Positions 1 to 12,205 of a stretch of 64,000 nt of DNA are shown piece after piece. The translations under genes were made by a program, and so were the position numbers. The notes below the pieces were generated by a model. It was not told the DNA's origin, made no database searches, and was given only the letters and a program-made list of their open reading frames with translations. Numbering within the stretch: position 1 is the stretch's first letter; each line of letters opens with the position of its first letter. Source of the DNA: Dermatemys mawii (Eukaryota > Chordata > Testudines > Dermatemydidae); the NCBI GenBank assembly GCA_007922305.1, contig ML677385.1:4490336-4554335 (forward strand), written 5' to 3'.

Positions 1-913
1 CTGAAATCAACACCCTGGTGAATGAGAGCCAATGTCTGGTGCAGCTCCAATACATTAATGATTCACACAGCTAGACTTGCCAACACTGGTTTTATTTTAT
101 GGACAGAACTGTGGACCCTTCTGTGAAAATTGCAGTGTTCTTGGCTAATCCACTTAGAAAACAGATCTGTTGACAAAAATTAGGCAATTGACTTGTTTTC
201 TGATCCCTTACGTGCAAGGGAATTGTTGAGAGCTGGTGTTTCACCGACCACAATACTAAATCATGGGGACAGTGAGGATTTTTGCTCTTTGCCATTCCTC
301 CATCCTTCCACAGCTGGAATAGGCATTTGTTTTTTACAGGGCATGAGTTACCTAAGGCATCAGTGCAGGGGAGTTCAAAGGCCCCATCGTCACACAGTGC
401 ATGGAGCTGGCAGAGAGAGAAGCCACTGCTGGCAAGTTCCTTTCCTTCCTGTGCAGGGGGGAGGCAGATGTGGGGAACGGGTGGAATTTTGGTTCTGTCC
501 CCATCTGCACCAGCTTGGCCAGGAGGACAGGGGAGAATGCAGTATCAGGCAAAGAGGTGGGCCAGGTTTTTCCCTCTGGAACCATGGATGGAAGCAGGGA
601 CCAGATTCACAATCCGGTCTCTGTTATTGTCTGGGAGGAGTGTAACTAATTTTTGTTTTTGCAAGGTGCCCATCCATCCCTATAGGATTAAATCACACTT
701 GCCTTTTCTACAGAACACATCACTGTTTATTCACAGCTACTCTGTTTGACACTGGGCCTCATAGCAAAGCTCATGTGTGGCTGCATTTTTCAGCAAAAGG
801 CCAAGATGCGCTGTCATCGTATGAAGGGTTTAAAAACAAAGGGTGTGAAGTGCAGTATTCAAAATACATTATTGTATTGGTATTTTTTGTGTCAGGGCAA
901 ACCTCATTGACTA
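1..913. other. Intergenic, nothing recognised
   Basis: Short overlapping open frames occur around 190-750 on both strands, but they have no recognisable domain, no convincing splice sites and no resemblance to a known protein. I see no repeat family that I can name here. Confidence 0.5.
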
Positions 914-1067
914 TAGTAACTCCTTGCTTAACGTTGTAGTTATATTCCTGAAAAATGCAACTTTAAGTGAAATGATATTAAATTAATCCAATTTCCCCAT
1001 AAGAATTAATGTAAATGAAGGGGTTAGGTTCCAGGGAAATTTTTTTCACCAGAAAAAAGACTTATAC

Positions 1068-1074
<7 letters not shown>

Positions 1075-1114
<40 letters not shown>
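1075..1114. repeat. (TA)n microsatellite
   Basis: About 20 uninterrupted TA units lie inside the pogo-like element, next to a short (GT) run. This is likely to be length-polymorphic. Confidence 0.95.
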
Positions 1115-1120
<6 letters not shown>

Positions 1121-1353
1121 TTTAAACAAACAATTTAATAGTGGTACACAGCAATGATGATTGGGAAGCTCGGTTGAGGCGGTGGAGTCGGAGGGTGGAA
1201 GTGGGTAGGATATTTTCCAGGGAATGCCTTACTGCTAAATGATGAACTAGCAATCAGCTGAGCCCACAAAGATTAACCCTTTGTTGTTAATGTAGCCTCA
1301 CACTCTACAAGGCAGCAGGAATGGTGGGAGTGGAGACAGACAGAGACACACCC

Positions 1354-1376
1354 TGTGTGTGTGTGTGTGTGTGTGC
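1354..1376. repeat. (GT)n microsatellite
   Basis: About 11 GT units run into a GA-rich stretch (gagagagagaaag), inside the same DNA transposon. Confidence 0.95.
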
Positions 1377-1969
1377 ACGTGAGAGAGAGAAAGTGAGATC
1401 TGCATTGCCCCTTTAAGTACTCTGACCCCACTTTTTAATTAGATCAGCAAGATGGGACAGAAGCTGCTGCCAGGAAGCTCCCTCAGTCCTGACCCCTGTC
1501 ATGTCATTTCCCTCCTGCTCCCTGGCTCTATGAAGATGGGGTAAGGAGGGTGTAGGGGTAGGGGAGCGGGGAACACCCTGACATTAGGCCCTCTCTTCCC
1601 CCCTGCACAGCAAGCAGGAGGCTCGGGGAGCAGCTCCAAGGCAGAAGGCAGGAGCAGCACATGGCAGTGGGGGAAGGGACAGCTGAACTGCCAGCAATTG
1701 ATAGCCTGCTGGGCAGCTTCTGCACAGGGAAATTACGGGAGCAGGGAGCTGATAGTGGGAGCTGTTAGGGGGGCTGCTGGTCCACCCTGGTTCCAAGCCC
1801 CCACCAGCTAGCTGCAACGGGTTACTCTTCCTGCAAGCAGTGGACAAAGCAGGCGGCTGCCAAATGATGTTAGAAGGGAGCATTGCACAACTTTAAACGA
1901 GCATGTTTCCTAACTGATCAGCAACATAACAACATTAAGCAGGATGACTTTAAATATGGAGTTACTGTA

Positions 1970-3097
1970 CATTGCTTCCATAACTGTGCAACTGAGCAAC
2001 TGGCTGACGTCTTTCAGGAACCAAAATCCGGGAACTAAGCAGCGTGTGTATGTTCTATGCACATGCATAGAACCAGGTGTCAGGTCTTTGGCCTCACAGC
2101 TTCATTTGACATGCTGCATTTTTCCTTCTTTACACTCAACCTCCACCCCCACTAGGGAAAGTCTCCTGAGGGCTCTCTGCCCAGCAGTGGTGCCAAAACC
2201 ATATCCTTCAGCTGACAGGATGAACCATTTAGAGCACAGCTTCCGACTAACTTGGTTAGGAGATGCCATCATGGTAGTGGACAAAGGTCTCTCCTCCCCA
2301 CCTACCTAGCAGAGAGGGTAATCTTTTTGCCATGTTCAAATCCTCACGGCACCAGAAGTGAAAACGACGTGCTACCATGAACTGAACATTATTGCGCTCT
2401 CTTTGCCTGCTGCAGTGAGATGTGCAAACGAACCCCTGATTTGCACCAGGCGGTCTAGAACTTACTTGAAAGGGCAGCACTTGTTCTCATTTATTTAAGA
2501 GCAACCACAGAAAGCTTCAGTGCGTTAAATGTCACGGCTGCCACTAGTGCTCCTGGGCCTCCCTGACAGCAGAGCAGATCTGTGCAGTGGGCCTGATGGG
2601 GGAGATATTTCCAATGATCAGGCTCTGGGGTGTGGATGAGTCTGTTTATTACAGAACAGGTGCAATGGCAAACACCCTAGAGTTACTCTGAAAAACTCAT
2701 GGAAGAAACTGCAGCTGGGTGTTATTGATTATTGGATATTGGGGAGTTTCTATCTGAGTGCTGCTTTACTTCCAGAAGCTCCCCTAGGACCAAGTGCATT
2801 TCTTTATAATTCAGTGACTGAGAGGTGATTGCTGACATACAGAGGATGTTATGCTTGAATTTCCTATTTAAAATCCCATTTAGTTAATTGTAGCTGTAAA
2901 CAAGGAATGCAGCTGTTAGTTAATGAGACCAAAGGGTAAGACAATAAACACTGTATCAGCCCCCATCAGACACAACTAACTAATCTGCCCCTGCTCATTC
3001 ACTCACCTCCACCCACTGCTGCTGACATGCTGTTTGTTTTCCTTTTGTCCAGCATTTGTGTCTGCCCAGGGAGGGGCTGCACTCATCTTTCCTGTAG
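1970..3097. other. Intergenic, apparently unique
   Basis: No recognisable repeat, RNA gene or coding exon was seen. Open frames on both strands are short and lack domain character. Confidence 0.45.
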
Positions 3098-4066
3098 CAC
3101 CTGGACAAACTGGAGAAATGGGCTGAAATAAATAGGATGGAATTCAATAAGGACAAATGCAAAGTACTCCACTTAGGAAGGAACAATCAGTTACACACTT
3201 ACAAAATGGGAAATGACTGCCTAGGAAGGAGTACTGCAGAAAGGGATCTGAGGGTCACAGTAGATCTCAAGCTAAATATGAGTCAATGGTGTAACACTGT
3301 CATAAAAAAAGCAAACATCATTCTGGGATGTTTTAGCAGAAGTGTTGTAAGCAAGACATGAGAAGTAATTCTTCTGCTCTTCTCCACGCTGATTAGGCCT
3401 CAACTAGAGTATTGTGTCCAGTTCAGGGTGCCACATTTCAGGAAAGATGTGGGCAAATTGGAGAAACTCCAGAGAAGAGCAACAAAAATGATCAAAGGTC
3501 TAAAAAATGTGACCTATGAGGGAAGACTGAAAAAATTGGATTTGTTTAGTCTGGAGAAGAGAAGATTGAAAGGGGACATGATAACAATTTTCAAGTACAT
3601 AAAAGGTTGTTACAAGGAAGAGGGTGAAAAATTGCTGCTCTTAACCTCTGATGATAGGACAAGAAGCAATGGACTAACATTTCAGTGTGGGTGGTTTAGG
3701 TGGGACATTAGGAAAAACTTCCTAACTGTCAGGGTGGTTAAGCACTGGAATAAATTGTCTAGGAAGGTTGTGGAATCTCCATCATTGGGGGTTTAAAAGA
3801 TCAGGCTAGACAAAAACCTGTCAGGGATGGTCTATGTAATATATAGACCTGGGCTACACATTGGGTGGGTATCGACCTAAGATACGCAACTTCAGCTATG
3901 CGAATAGCGTAGCTGAAGTTGGTGTATCTTAGGGAGACTTACCTGTCCATTCATATGGCGGTGAGTTGATCGCTGCTGCTCCCCCGTTGACTCCGCTTCT
4001 GCCTTTTGCAGGGGATCAGACTAAATGACCTCTCAAGGTGCCTTCCAGTTCTGTGATTCTGTGATG
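3098..4066 (+). mobile_element. CR1 LINE 3' end (sense, with nested insertion)
   Basis: Translation shows the C-terminal part of a CR1 reverse-transcriptase ORF with frame breaks. The segments MEFNKDKCKVLHLG (frame from 3137) and LEKLQRRATKMIKGL (frame from 3428) are characteristic of this family. The 3' tail is also typical: gatcagactaaatgacctct, then ccttccagttctgtgattctgtgatg at 4012-4066. It is truncated at its 5' end, as most CR1 copies are, and the tail is split by a MITE fragment at 3846-4002. It is not a functional gene. Confidence 0.93.
3846..4002 (-). mobile_element. MITE fragment nested in CR1 (GATCGATTTATC family)
   Basis: This has the same internal sequence as the longer copies at 17445, 32939 and 43661: gatacgcaacttcagctatg, then the inverted gcgtagctgaagttg, then the gttgactccgcttctgcc arm. 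Only one half of the element is present; the GATCGATTTATC half is missing. CR1 sequence resumes immediately after it, so the MITE arrived after the CR1. Confidence 0.8.
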
Positions 4067-7000
4067 AATGGGACTAGAGAAAGAGAGTCAGGTGTCAGGA
4101 GGGATCTACTGTGGTGTGGAACCAGAGGGCTCAAGTGTACAGAGGCCTGACTGCCTGCTCTGAAACTCTATTACCTGAGCATATGATATCGGCCACTCAG
4201 CATGCCTAGTAAAGAGTTTTTTTCCAACAGCTTTGCCTGTCGCATCACTTGTTGCTTTTGAATAGTCATGGAGGGACTGAATTTTTGTTAGCATTTGATT
4301 CCAGGATGTTTATCTTTTATATATTTGCCATGTGGTGTTGACAAATGATGCTCTAATGGTTATAAAGCTTTAACTTTTTAAAGCTCAATGGGTGCTGTCA
4401 TTAAATAATTATTGTCTGACCAACCTCCCAGGATTCTGTACAACTGTGAAAATTGAAATGGATAAAAATAGAGAAAAATGCTTAAAAATAAACATCAATA
4501 TCTGTCAAAATGATCAAAATAATATTTTTCCAATTTTATGAAACTCTTCTGCCCACGCACAGAGGATACTTCTGTACATTGTAGACCTCGATTCTAAAAT
4601 GCCTGGTCCCTGGGATCTCTATTTCAGCTGTAGACTATTGGGTTGCTTTCCTGTGTCTTGTCCTTGGTACTTATAGAATTTGTTCCTCATCTCCACAGCT
4701 TTACTACTGATCCAGCTGTGCCAGGGTTTCTGGCAATCCAATGGGTGAGAGAACATGATACAGGCTGTTCCTTGCAGCTCTTAGGTTTGCACCTTTCTGC
4801 TGTGTCTGCTGATGCATTACCAGGTGGGCCAAAGTCTTTATGTTCAAACATCTTTGAACTCCTCTGCACCATTTTTGAACCTGGTGCAGAGGGCTCATCT
4901 GATTTCCCGTGAATACAATAGAAAAATACTACGAAAGACCAAAATAGATTTTAAAATAGACCATCAGGATATAAAGCAGGAACAGTGAACATTCCTAATC
5001 TGAACATTCCTAACGTTCCATACCTAATCTGAGTGCTGGTCTGTATATATCTTTTGTGCCAAGGGAGGGAAAATGCAGTGGAGTATTTCACAGTCTGCCT
5101 ACACCTGATTTTTTCTCTTGGCTACAGCTAAATTTTCTGAGTGCTGCAATGAAGCTCTGTGCAATTACCATGCTGGTGACTCTTCAGTGTATACAGAAGA
5201 TGCATAACAACTCTCCTATGTAGTGTTCAGGCACCTTGCCTATCTTTACTTAAAACATGGTGCCATGCGCACCTTGCTAGACACTTGTGCAGCATATATG
5301 ACCAAGGTGAATAAAGAGTCAACCTTTGGTAGTGCTACAGCCAATACCCTGATTTCCCATCAGGTATGGTCACATATAGATTGTAATAGTACTGATGGTC
5401 TTTTTCTTACTTGGTTACCATCATCTTACTTAGCACATTTACTATTGCACCACTTGCTTTCCTAGAAATGTCTGATATGCTATTTCTGTTTCATTTGTCT
5501 TGCATTTTACAACACAAGACTTAATAGAGAGGTAAGGAATAGTAATGAACCTCCCGCTCCCCCATCTTCGTTCCTGCATTCCAGCTTTGGGAGTCCGCTC
5601 TAAAAAAGCTATCTGGTACTGGTTGGCTGGCTAGCAAATCCAAGATCAAACACTTGTATGCCAGATGTAAACAGCTGTCATTGTATCATTGATGATATAG
5701 CCACAGTACACACTAAATGTTGGTGGTTCTACTTAGGATAGGAATGGTTAAGAATGGACCTATTAAAGAGACACAGTTAACTGCACAATTAAGTGGATTT
5801 TCTACACCTCTTCTTTCCTGTTTATTGTAGAAAGGAAGCATCTATGTGATTAGGCAAATAGGAACTGGGTGTTGTTAACCTGTCCCCAGTTCATTAAAGC
5901 ATTTAAGCATATGCTTAACTTAAACACATGTTTAAATGGTTTCTTGAGGAGGAATGCTTTCCTGACTAAGGGCTCCTGTTACTTGTCTTTAATAATACTA
6001 GTGGGTAACCTGCCAGGTTGGATATTTCAAACATACCGCAGCACTTATGTTTATCCAGTCATGTCTAATATTACATACTATGAGAGTTTTTGATAGGGAA
6101 TTAGGATAGTAAGCTGTAGTTTGCAGGCACCAAAAGTTTTTGTAAGGGCATTGCCTTAACACAATATTAGCTGTGTAGGCTCTTCTGTCTGTAGATGTGT
6201 TAACGGCAAAAAGTACCAATCTCAAAGTATAACAAACCAAATCTGCCTTATAGATTAGCAGATTTTTTGATGTTTGTTTCCCTTAACATTTTGCATATTC
6301 AGAATATTGTGGATTCATATAATAAGTTTTGGTGGTGGTGGTGGTTTGTTTTTATTTTTAGCCTGCAACTTCTTGTCCTGTCCAAAGGGCAGTGGAATGT
6401 AGTTTCCAATAGTTTGTGTTTACATGTCTCTTCTTGATTTAATCAGCACCCCCCCAACCCTTTGCTGGCAAATTCAACAAATATATTGAATTTCATTATG
6501 GATCATATTTTTTTTAATATAATTCTCACATTCCGCTAGCCGGTTTACAGTTTGACAATACTGCTGTCATTGCTTTCTATTTGTATTTTCAGCAAGCTAC
6601 TAAATAGTTTAACCTCGATCAGATCACCCTGGTCTCTCTATAGTAGTTTTATTATAAGCCCCCAAGGCTTGGCTCAGGTTTGATGTTAAATCTAAGTTAT
6701 AATAAAAACAACCTGCGCTTTTAAAAAAAATTTAAGTGTGACATATATTTGCTCTTATTTGTCATGTATTATAGGAATTTTGAGTTAAACGAAAGCTGCA
6801 AAGAAGTTTTCATGCAGGTACTGTATAGTTCAGTCAGTTTGTTGCAATGCATTCATAGCTCCAGGCAGTAGGATAAAAAATGTAAACGAATAAATAGAAG
6901 TAAATAGTAATCTGTTGCTTTTGCAAGCGAAACTTGGGTGAGTCTCAGAAACAGTTGTAGAGTGAAATGTCTTTGGGTAGATTTTTTTGGTTTTTTCCCC

Positions 7001-7233
7001 AGTAAGGTTGCAGTTGAGTATTCTGGGTTAGAGTCCTCAAAAGGGTAGATCTAACTGTTGCCTTTTAATTTTTTAAACAAATAAATGGCATCTGTAATTG
7101 TGCCCCTGTTAAAATGGGAGAGTAAACTAAAGCATAAATAGTTCCTGGAATAATGGCTAAATGTCTATTTTATCCATCACATGCAACTACACGTGGGCTC
7201 CATTAAATCAGTTGCTCATCAAAGTGTAAGCAG
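4067..7233. other. Intergenic, mostly unique
   Basis: No gene was recognised. A short partly palindromic fragment around 5883-5990 (aagcatttaagcatatgcttaact) resembles the small inverted-repeat elements common in turtle and bird DNA. A partial tandem of gaacattcctaatct occurs near 4986-5030. A short segment at 5029-5052 exactly matches part of the solo LTR at 8699. Confidence 0.5.
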
Positions 7234-8538
7234 TGTTAGGCTGAGCTCTACCCTGACATCTGGTGGTGAATTGCGGGAATTGCAGTGAGTTGTGGAAAAG
7301 AACATTGGGGCTGATCTTATTTGCATAGGCACACCCACCGCACCTACTCTGAGCTCACAGCAGCCCAAATGGTCACTTCGGCTGCTGTGGGTCCCCCCGT
7401 TTCTCCATTATTGGGGCAGAAATGACAAAGTGTTGTTACCCTGATCATGTGAATTGAGGACTGTGAACATGTACTTGTTATGTACTTCTTTGTTATGATG
7501 GAGGGACTCACCATCATCTAGGTAGCACTTACTGGGCAAGGGACAGGTGTTCAAAACTCACTGAATTGGAGAGAGGCCATGGATAGGCCTTCATACCTTT
7601 TGGTGAGGGCCTTGTCTAAGGGCCCATTCACCCTGCCTCTCTCCACTGTGGAATGTCAGAGCTAATTTTTGATTCTATTAGGAGTCTAGATTCAGCCTGC
7701 TGAGCTGAATTCATTTTGGGTTCAGTGGTGCACCTGCAGTAAGTGCTGCCGGCTCGCCTACTAAAAGCTGAAATCACTGAGCACTGTGTTAAGTAGGGGG
7801 GCCTAAAGGCATGTTGCTGAGCAGTTGGTGGCACCAAGCAGTTTGTGCGGCTGGCAGAGTGGTGCAGCTGACTCAGCTGAGCAGTTCCTGGGTGCAGTTT
7901 GTGTGGTTGGCGCAGCAGAGCAGTTTGGGTGTCGGCTGGCAGGGTGGCCAACAGAGCAGTTCGTGCTGCTGGCAGAGTGGCTGGTGCAGCAGAGCGGATT
8001 GCGGTGAGGGCTGCAGCGGAACCCCACAGAGAGGTGGTGCAGTCGGCCTCGGACCATGTAAGTTGCCCCTTGCCCTACCCTCCATTTCCACCCAGGCTGT
8101 GAGGTAAGACTCTGCAGGTTGACTTTTGAACTCTGCACTGACCAGGAACAGAGACTCTTGGACTGTTGGACTTTTGGGACTATTGGGTGATTTTTGGGGT
8201 CGTGGGACTCAAGAGCCAAAGGGAAGGCCACGGCCTATTTGCTGGGAGGGGGGCTTCTGGTTCATGGTTTGTTTTTATTAATCTTGTTTGTGGTGTTTCC
8301 CCAATATTATGCCACATTGTTTCTTTCTGTTATTAAAAGGCTTTTGGTACACTCAGACTCTGTGCTTGCGAGAGGGGAAGTATTGTCTCTTAGAGATGCC
8401 CAGAGGGGTGGTATATAGTTGTCCCAGGTCACTGGGTGGGGGCTCGAGCCAGTTTTTGTATTGTGCTATTGGAATGGAACCCCTGGATACTGAACCCGGC
8501 CCGTGTTGCTGCCAGCTCTGATGGGCAGAAAGGTTACA
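7234..8538 (+). mobile_element. LTR-like repeat, probable solo LTR of an endogenous retroelement
   Basis: The segment starts TGTTAGGCTGAGCTC and ends AAAGGTTACA, with a polyadenylation-like attaaa near 8333 and a GC-rich middle. Its organisation looks like a long LTR, and I recall the 5' part as a turtle repeat. The flanks agcag and gaagt do not make a clean target duplication, so the borders and the solo-LTR call are uncertain. It holds no retroviral coding sequence; the open frames at 7.8-8.2 kb come from its internal GC-rich tandem repeat. Confidence 0.55.
7816..7998. repeat. Degenerate minisatellite in LTR-like element
   Basis: Imperfect units built on gagcagtt-gtgctgctggcagagtgg-tg recur about five to six times, with spacing of roughly 30-40 bp. 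This explains the overlapping open frames on both strands. Confidence 0.7.
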
Positions 8539-8698
8539 GAAGTAGTCTTCTTATATTGACTGGGAATATTTTGTGTCTCTTGCTTAAAACAGGAGATTAC
8601 CTAATAACTGTAGTCTCTTGTACAGGTGTATATTCTATGCCATATTCCCAGTATGTTGCTATGGTTTTGCTTATGGTGACAAGTCTGAAGAAGGGGTG

Positions 8699-9084
8699 TG
8701 TAACAGGGTGCTGGCTAAGAGAAGCAAGCCAGGCCCCAGCTAGCTGGGATCCAGGGAGAAGAAGGTACTAGCTGGAGCTGGCTGGGGGGCCACACCCTAA
8801 TTGCCTGAGGGGAGACACCTGCAGGCCTGAGTAGCCAGCCTGCTATAAAAGCTGGCAGGAAGGAAACAGAAAGGGGGAGGAGACCAGGGAGACAGGAAAG
8901 GGAAGGGTGTGGGGCTCTAGATCCCTGCTGGCCAGGAAGCTAGCAGTCTTGCTGAGTGCTGGTCTGTATATATCTGTAAATAGTAGGTGGTGGGGACGGA
9001 TACAAGCAATAAAGGACATGGGTGCTGCACTTAAAGTGATCTCCTGGAGTTTCTGTGGAGAGGACAGGCTAGGGTCCAGTTACA
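8699..9084 (+). mobile_element. Solo LTR, 386 bp, with perfect 5-bp target duplication
   Basis: The ends are TGTAACAGGG and CCAGTTACA, the canonical TG...CA LTR termini. The direct repeat GGGTG flanks it exactly (8694-8698 and 9085-9089). A TATA box (ctataaaagc, 8843-8852) and a polyadenylation signal (aataaa, 9008-9013) lie in LTR order, giving the + orientation. No internal retroviral sequence remains, so this is the product of LTR-LTR recombination. Confidence 0.9.
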
Positions 9085-9089
9085 GGGTG

Positions 9090-9858
9090 GATTAGTTGGT
9101 GTCTGCTGTCTCTTGGTGCTGTCTAATTTAAATATCACTTAAATATCACTTACTTAATCTTCAAATGTCAAAAGAAAATATCAAGCTGGGCTGGTAATGA
9201 CAATTTGACATTGGATGCTTGCGAATTAGGGAGTCAATAAATAAAATTCTGTGTTTCCCCACCTCCCGCAAAACAGTTCATTCTCAGAACCCCAGGAACA
9301 AGACAAACTATTCTGAGGTTGCCCGAAGGCATTCTCACAGCAAATTTCAAACATGAACAGAATGAAATCGGAAATCTGAGAAAGGTGGACAAATGAAATA
9401 TATTAGCTTGGAATTTTGTCTTGTGAAGAAATCTGGATTTGGATAATGTAATTTACAAGAAAAGTCAGAGAAACAGAAGATGACATTTAAGCATGTTTAG
9501 TGCCTGGACAATTTCCTAACATGCAAAAATGACTCTGATTTCAGATGAACTCTGCTGCATCAACTTTGGAGCCCTGCACCAGAAAAAATAAACAACAATA
9601 GGTAGGTTGGGCTTCCCAGCTGAAAGGACTGAAAAAAGCAATATCTACTGGAAAAAGCAGTTGACTTGGCATGGTTGAGTAATCTCCATTAATGGTTAGT
9701 GACACTGTGCTTTAGTCTAATTTAGAAGTGTCTATTGTATTGTTCTGTGTGCAAATACCACAGCATGCATTAAGGGAGGGAAGGAGAAGCTAGCCTCTCT
9801 TTTTATTTGATCTGGGGGGCAGTTTGAATGGAAAAAGAAGTGATATGGTTGAACATAA
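9090..9858. other. Intergenic, nothing recognised
   Basis: This AT-rich sequence lies between two LTR-type elements. No repeat family or exon was recognised. Confidence 0.5.
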
Positions 9859-10635
9859 TGTTACAAAGGTCCTCCTCCGCCTTGGTGGGTCCTGTGCTTA
9901 TTGGCAGTTTTGCTTGCCTCAGAGGTTCACAGCAGCCCTCAGTCTGGCCACTTTTGCCAGTTGCTCAAACCTGCCGTTCACTCAGCTAACCTCATCACTG
10001 GCCAGCATGGGGAAAAAGAGGAAAACAAGCCCCGCAGTCTCTGCTGCCCCACCTACTGGGTCGGGGAACAGGCCAGAGACCTTCCCCTCTGGTGGAACCC
10101 ACAGTCCCTCCTGTGTCCAATCAGGGATTTGGGGGGAATCTGGGCCCGCCCTCTACTCCAGGTTCCAGCCCAGGGCCTGTGGATTGCAGCTGTCTAGAGT
10201 GTCTCCTGTAACAGCTGCATGACAGCTACAACTCTTTGGGCTTCTTCCTCATGGCCTCCTCCCAACACCTTCTTTATCCTCACCACAGGAGCTTCCTCCT
10301 GGTGTACTCCTCAGTCCTCCAGCAGTACGCCTTCCCACTCTCTTCTCCTAGTGCCTCCTGCTCCCAGCTTTCACATGCGCCTCACTAAATGAAGTGAGGT
10401 CCTTCTTAAAACTAGGTGCCCCTGATTAGCCTGCCTGTCCTAACTAATTCTAGTAGCTTCCTAATTGGCTCCAGGTATCCTAATTAACCTGCCTGCCATA
10501 ATTGGTTCCAGAAACTTCCTGATTGTTCTGGAACAGCCCATTATCTTACTCAGGGAAAAGGGACCGGCTTAATCTGGAGCTACCATATCTACCTTCTATC
10601 ATTCTCCTGTAGTCATCTGGCCTGACCCTGTCACA
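9859..10635 (-). mobile_element. LTR of an endogenous retroelement, antisense
   Basis: On the minus strand it begins TGTGACAGGGTCAGGCCAGA and ends in ...CTTTGTAACA. The minus-strand start resembles the start of the solo LTR at 46384 (tgtgacggagacagaccaga), and both continue with aatcaggaag-type motifs, so the two are related. No clean target duplication is visible (cataa versus atata). The open frames of 98 and 132 residues here lie inside the LTR and have no coding character. Confidence 0.75.
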
Positions 10636-11742
10636 ATATAGACCAAGACCAAAAAAAAAAATAAAAAAATAGATGTACAAAAATTAGTCTCCTGAGTCCA
10701 TATTTAGATAACTAAATAAGTGACCTAATTTTCAGAAGCACTGAGCAACTTACTAGCTTCACTGAAGTGACTTGGAGCTACTGAATGCTCAGCACCATTT
10801 ATCAGTGGAGTGTTTGGACCTCCATTGGAAGTGCTGGTCACTGAAGTCACTCCACTGGAAATGTTAAAACATGAAGTAATTTCATTTACTCACTCTTTCC
10901 TGGATGGCAAGAAGAGTAATCATCTGAACAGGCCATACAAGTGGGAGCCTATCTGATTAATTTTTAAAAATGCATTCGTTTCAGTTAGTGGATCTGGAAG
11001 TTAGAATCACATTCCCGATTTTGTTGGTGATAACAGTCCTGATGAACGGCCCAAAAGAGAGCAGTTGAAACTGTTTTTTACTGGTATGTTCAGTCATGGG
11101 GGAGAGAGCAGTTGGCTGACACACCTGGTTAACGGTGACAGACTTTCATCAACTTGTACAGGTCTATACTTGTGGGGACCTGGCCAGATTTTTCAGCATG
11201 ATGGCTGGATCAGTCCTAGGAGACTTTTTTTTTGCTTGTATGAAGCAGAGGAGAGCAGATAACTCTGGTGAGGTTTTAAATTAGATTCACAAGCTGTTGC
11301 CATGTCTCATACTACTACTACTACTACTACTACTTCCATTACTACTACTACTACAACAGATCTAGAGCCAAACATAAGCCTATTATTGAGGATGGGACTT
11401 CATTTCATAAGCCCAGATATAAAAGCACCGAAAATGCAGCACAGAACAGGAACAAAGAGAAGCCCAGAAAATACAGACTACTACTGTCTCTGCAGTTCCT
11501 AAGATTACCTCTGAGGTTCTTTACAGCAAAACTGCACCTCATAAAGAACAGCATGGTGCCTGCGCCAATCTGAACCAAACAGGTACTGCTGGGCAGCACT
11601 GAAGGACCTTCCCCTCTTGTGCACTAAACACCAACACAGGAAAATATCTACATAAAGAAAACTTCAAATGATCTTCACAACATCAAAGCTGGTGGCACTA
11701 CTTCTCACCAGCCCTTGTTGATGGATTACTTCTTGATTCAGA
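10636..11742. other. Intergenic, nothing recognised apart from simple repeats
   Basis: It starts with an A-rich run (10650-10670) and contains the (ACT)n tract at 11311-11357. No gene or named repeat was seen. Confidence 0.5.
11311..11357. repeat. (ACT)n microsatellite
   Basis: About 14 ACT units are interrupted once by tccatt. The threonine-rich open frame starting at 11302 comes from this tract. Confidence 0.95.
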
Positions 11743-12205
11743 AATTCATAGGTGTGAAGGCCAGAAGGGACTAGTTTGACCTTCTGTATAACACAAGCCA
11801 TAAAACTTCCCAAAATAATTCCTAGCGAACATCTTTCTAAAAAACAGCCAATCTTCATTTAAAAATTGTCAGTGATGGAGAATCTACCATGACCCTTGGT
11901 AAATTGTTCAAATGGTTAATTACTCTCACCATTAACAATTTACACCTTTTTACAGTCTGAATTTGTCTAATTCCAATTTCCAACCATTTCTCTGATAGAC
12001 TGAAGAGCCCATTATTAAATATTTGTTCCCTGTGTAGGTACTTATAGACTGTAACCAAGTTAGCCCTTAACCTTCTCTTTAGTAAGATAAACCAATTGAG
12101 CTGCTGTGATCCATCACTATAAGGCATGTTTTCTAATCCTGTAATTATTCTCGTGGCTCTTCTCTGAACCTCTCCAGGTTATCAACAACCTTCTTGATCA
12201 GTGTG
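11743..12205 (-). mobile_element. CR1 LINE 3' end, antisense
   Basis: Read on the + strand it begins with the inverted CR1 tail (attcataggtgtgaaggcc, agaagggac) and continues with the inverted end of the CR1 ORF. The minus frame translates as VTVYKYLHREQIFNNGLFS, then RVINHLNNLPRVMVDSPSL, a CR1 C-terminal signature with substitutions. It is 5' truncated. Confidence 0.92.

Larger units (their letters stand above)
914..1967. mobile_element. Non-autonomous pogo/Tigger-like DNA transposon, 1.05 kb
   Basis: The left end reads tagtaactccttgcttaac and the right end, reverse-complemented, reads cagtaactcc and then tgcttaatgttgttatg, so the ends are imperfect inverted repeats. A TA dinucleotide flanks both sides (912-913 and 1968-1969), as expected for the Tc1/mariner/pogo superfamily. 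The motif ccccataagaattaatgtaaat-like stretch near 995-1015 is typical of Tigger-type non-autonomous elements. No transposase frame is present. A (TA)n and a (GT)n microsatellite have grown inside it. Superfamily assignment is inference from end sequence and TA target site. Confidence 0.72.

Noticed and set aside
193..749. Overlapping open frames of 150 and 155 residues near the left end
   Set aside because: They overlap in different frames, contain no recognisable motif and match no expected neighbour such as EFHC2.
1070..1114. (TA)n run considered as an AT-rich origin or fragile site
   Set aside because: It is a short microsatellite inside a DNA transposon and nothing else supports an origin.
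3428..3796. 122-residue frame with basic composition
   Set aside because: It is the C-terminal part of a CR1 LINE ORF, followed by the CR1 tail; it is not a host gene.
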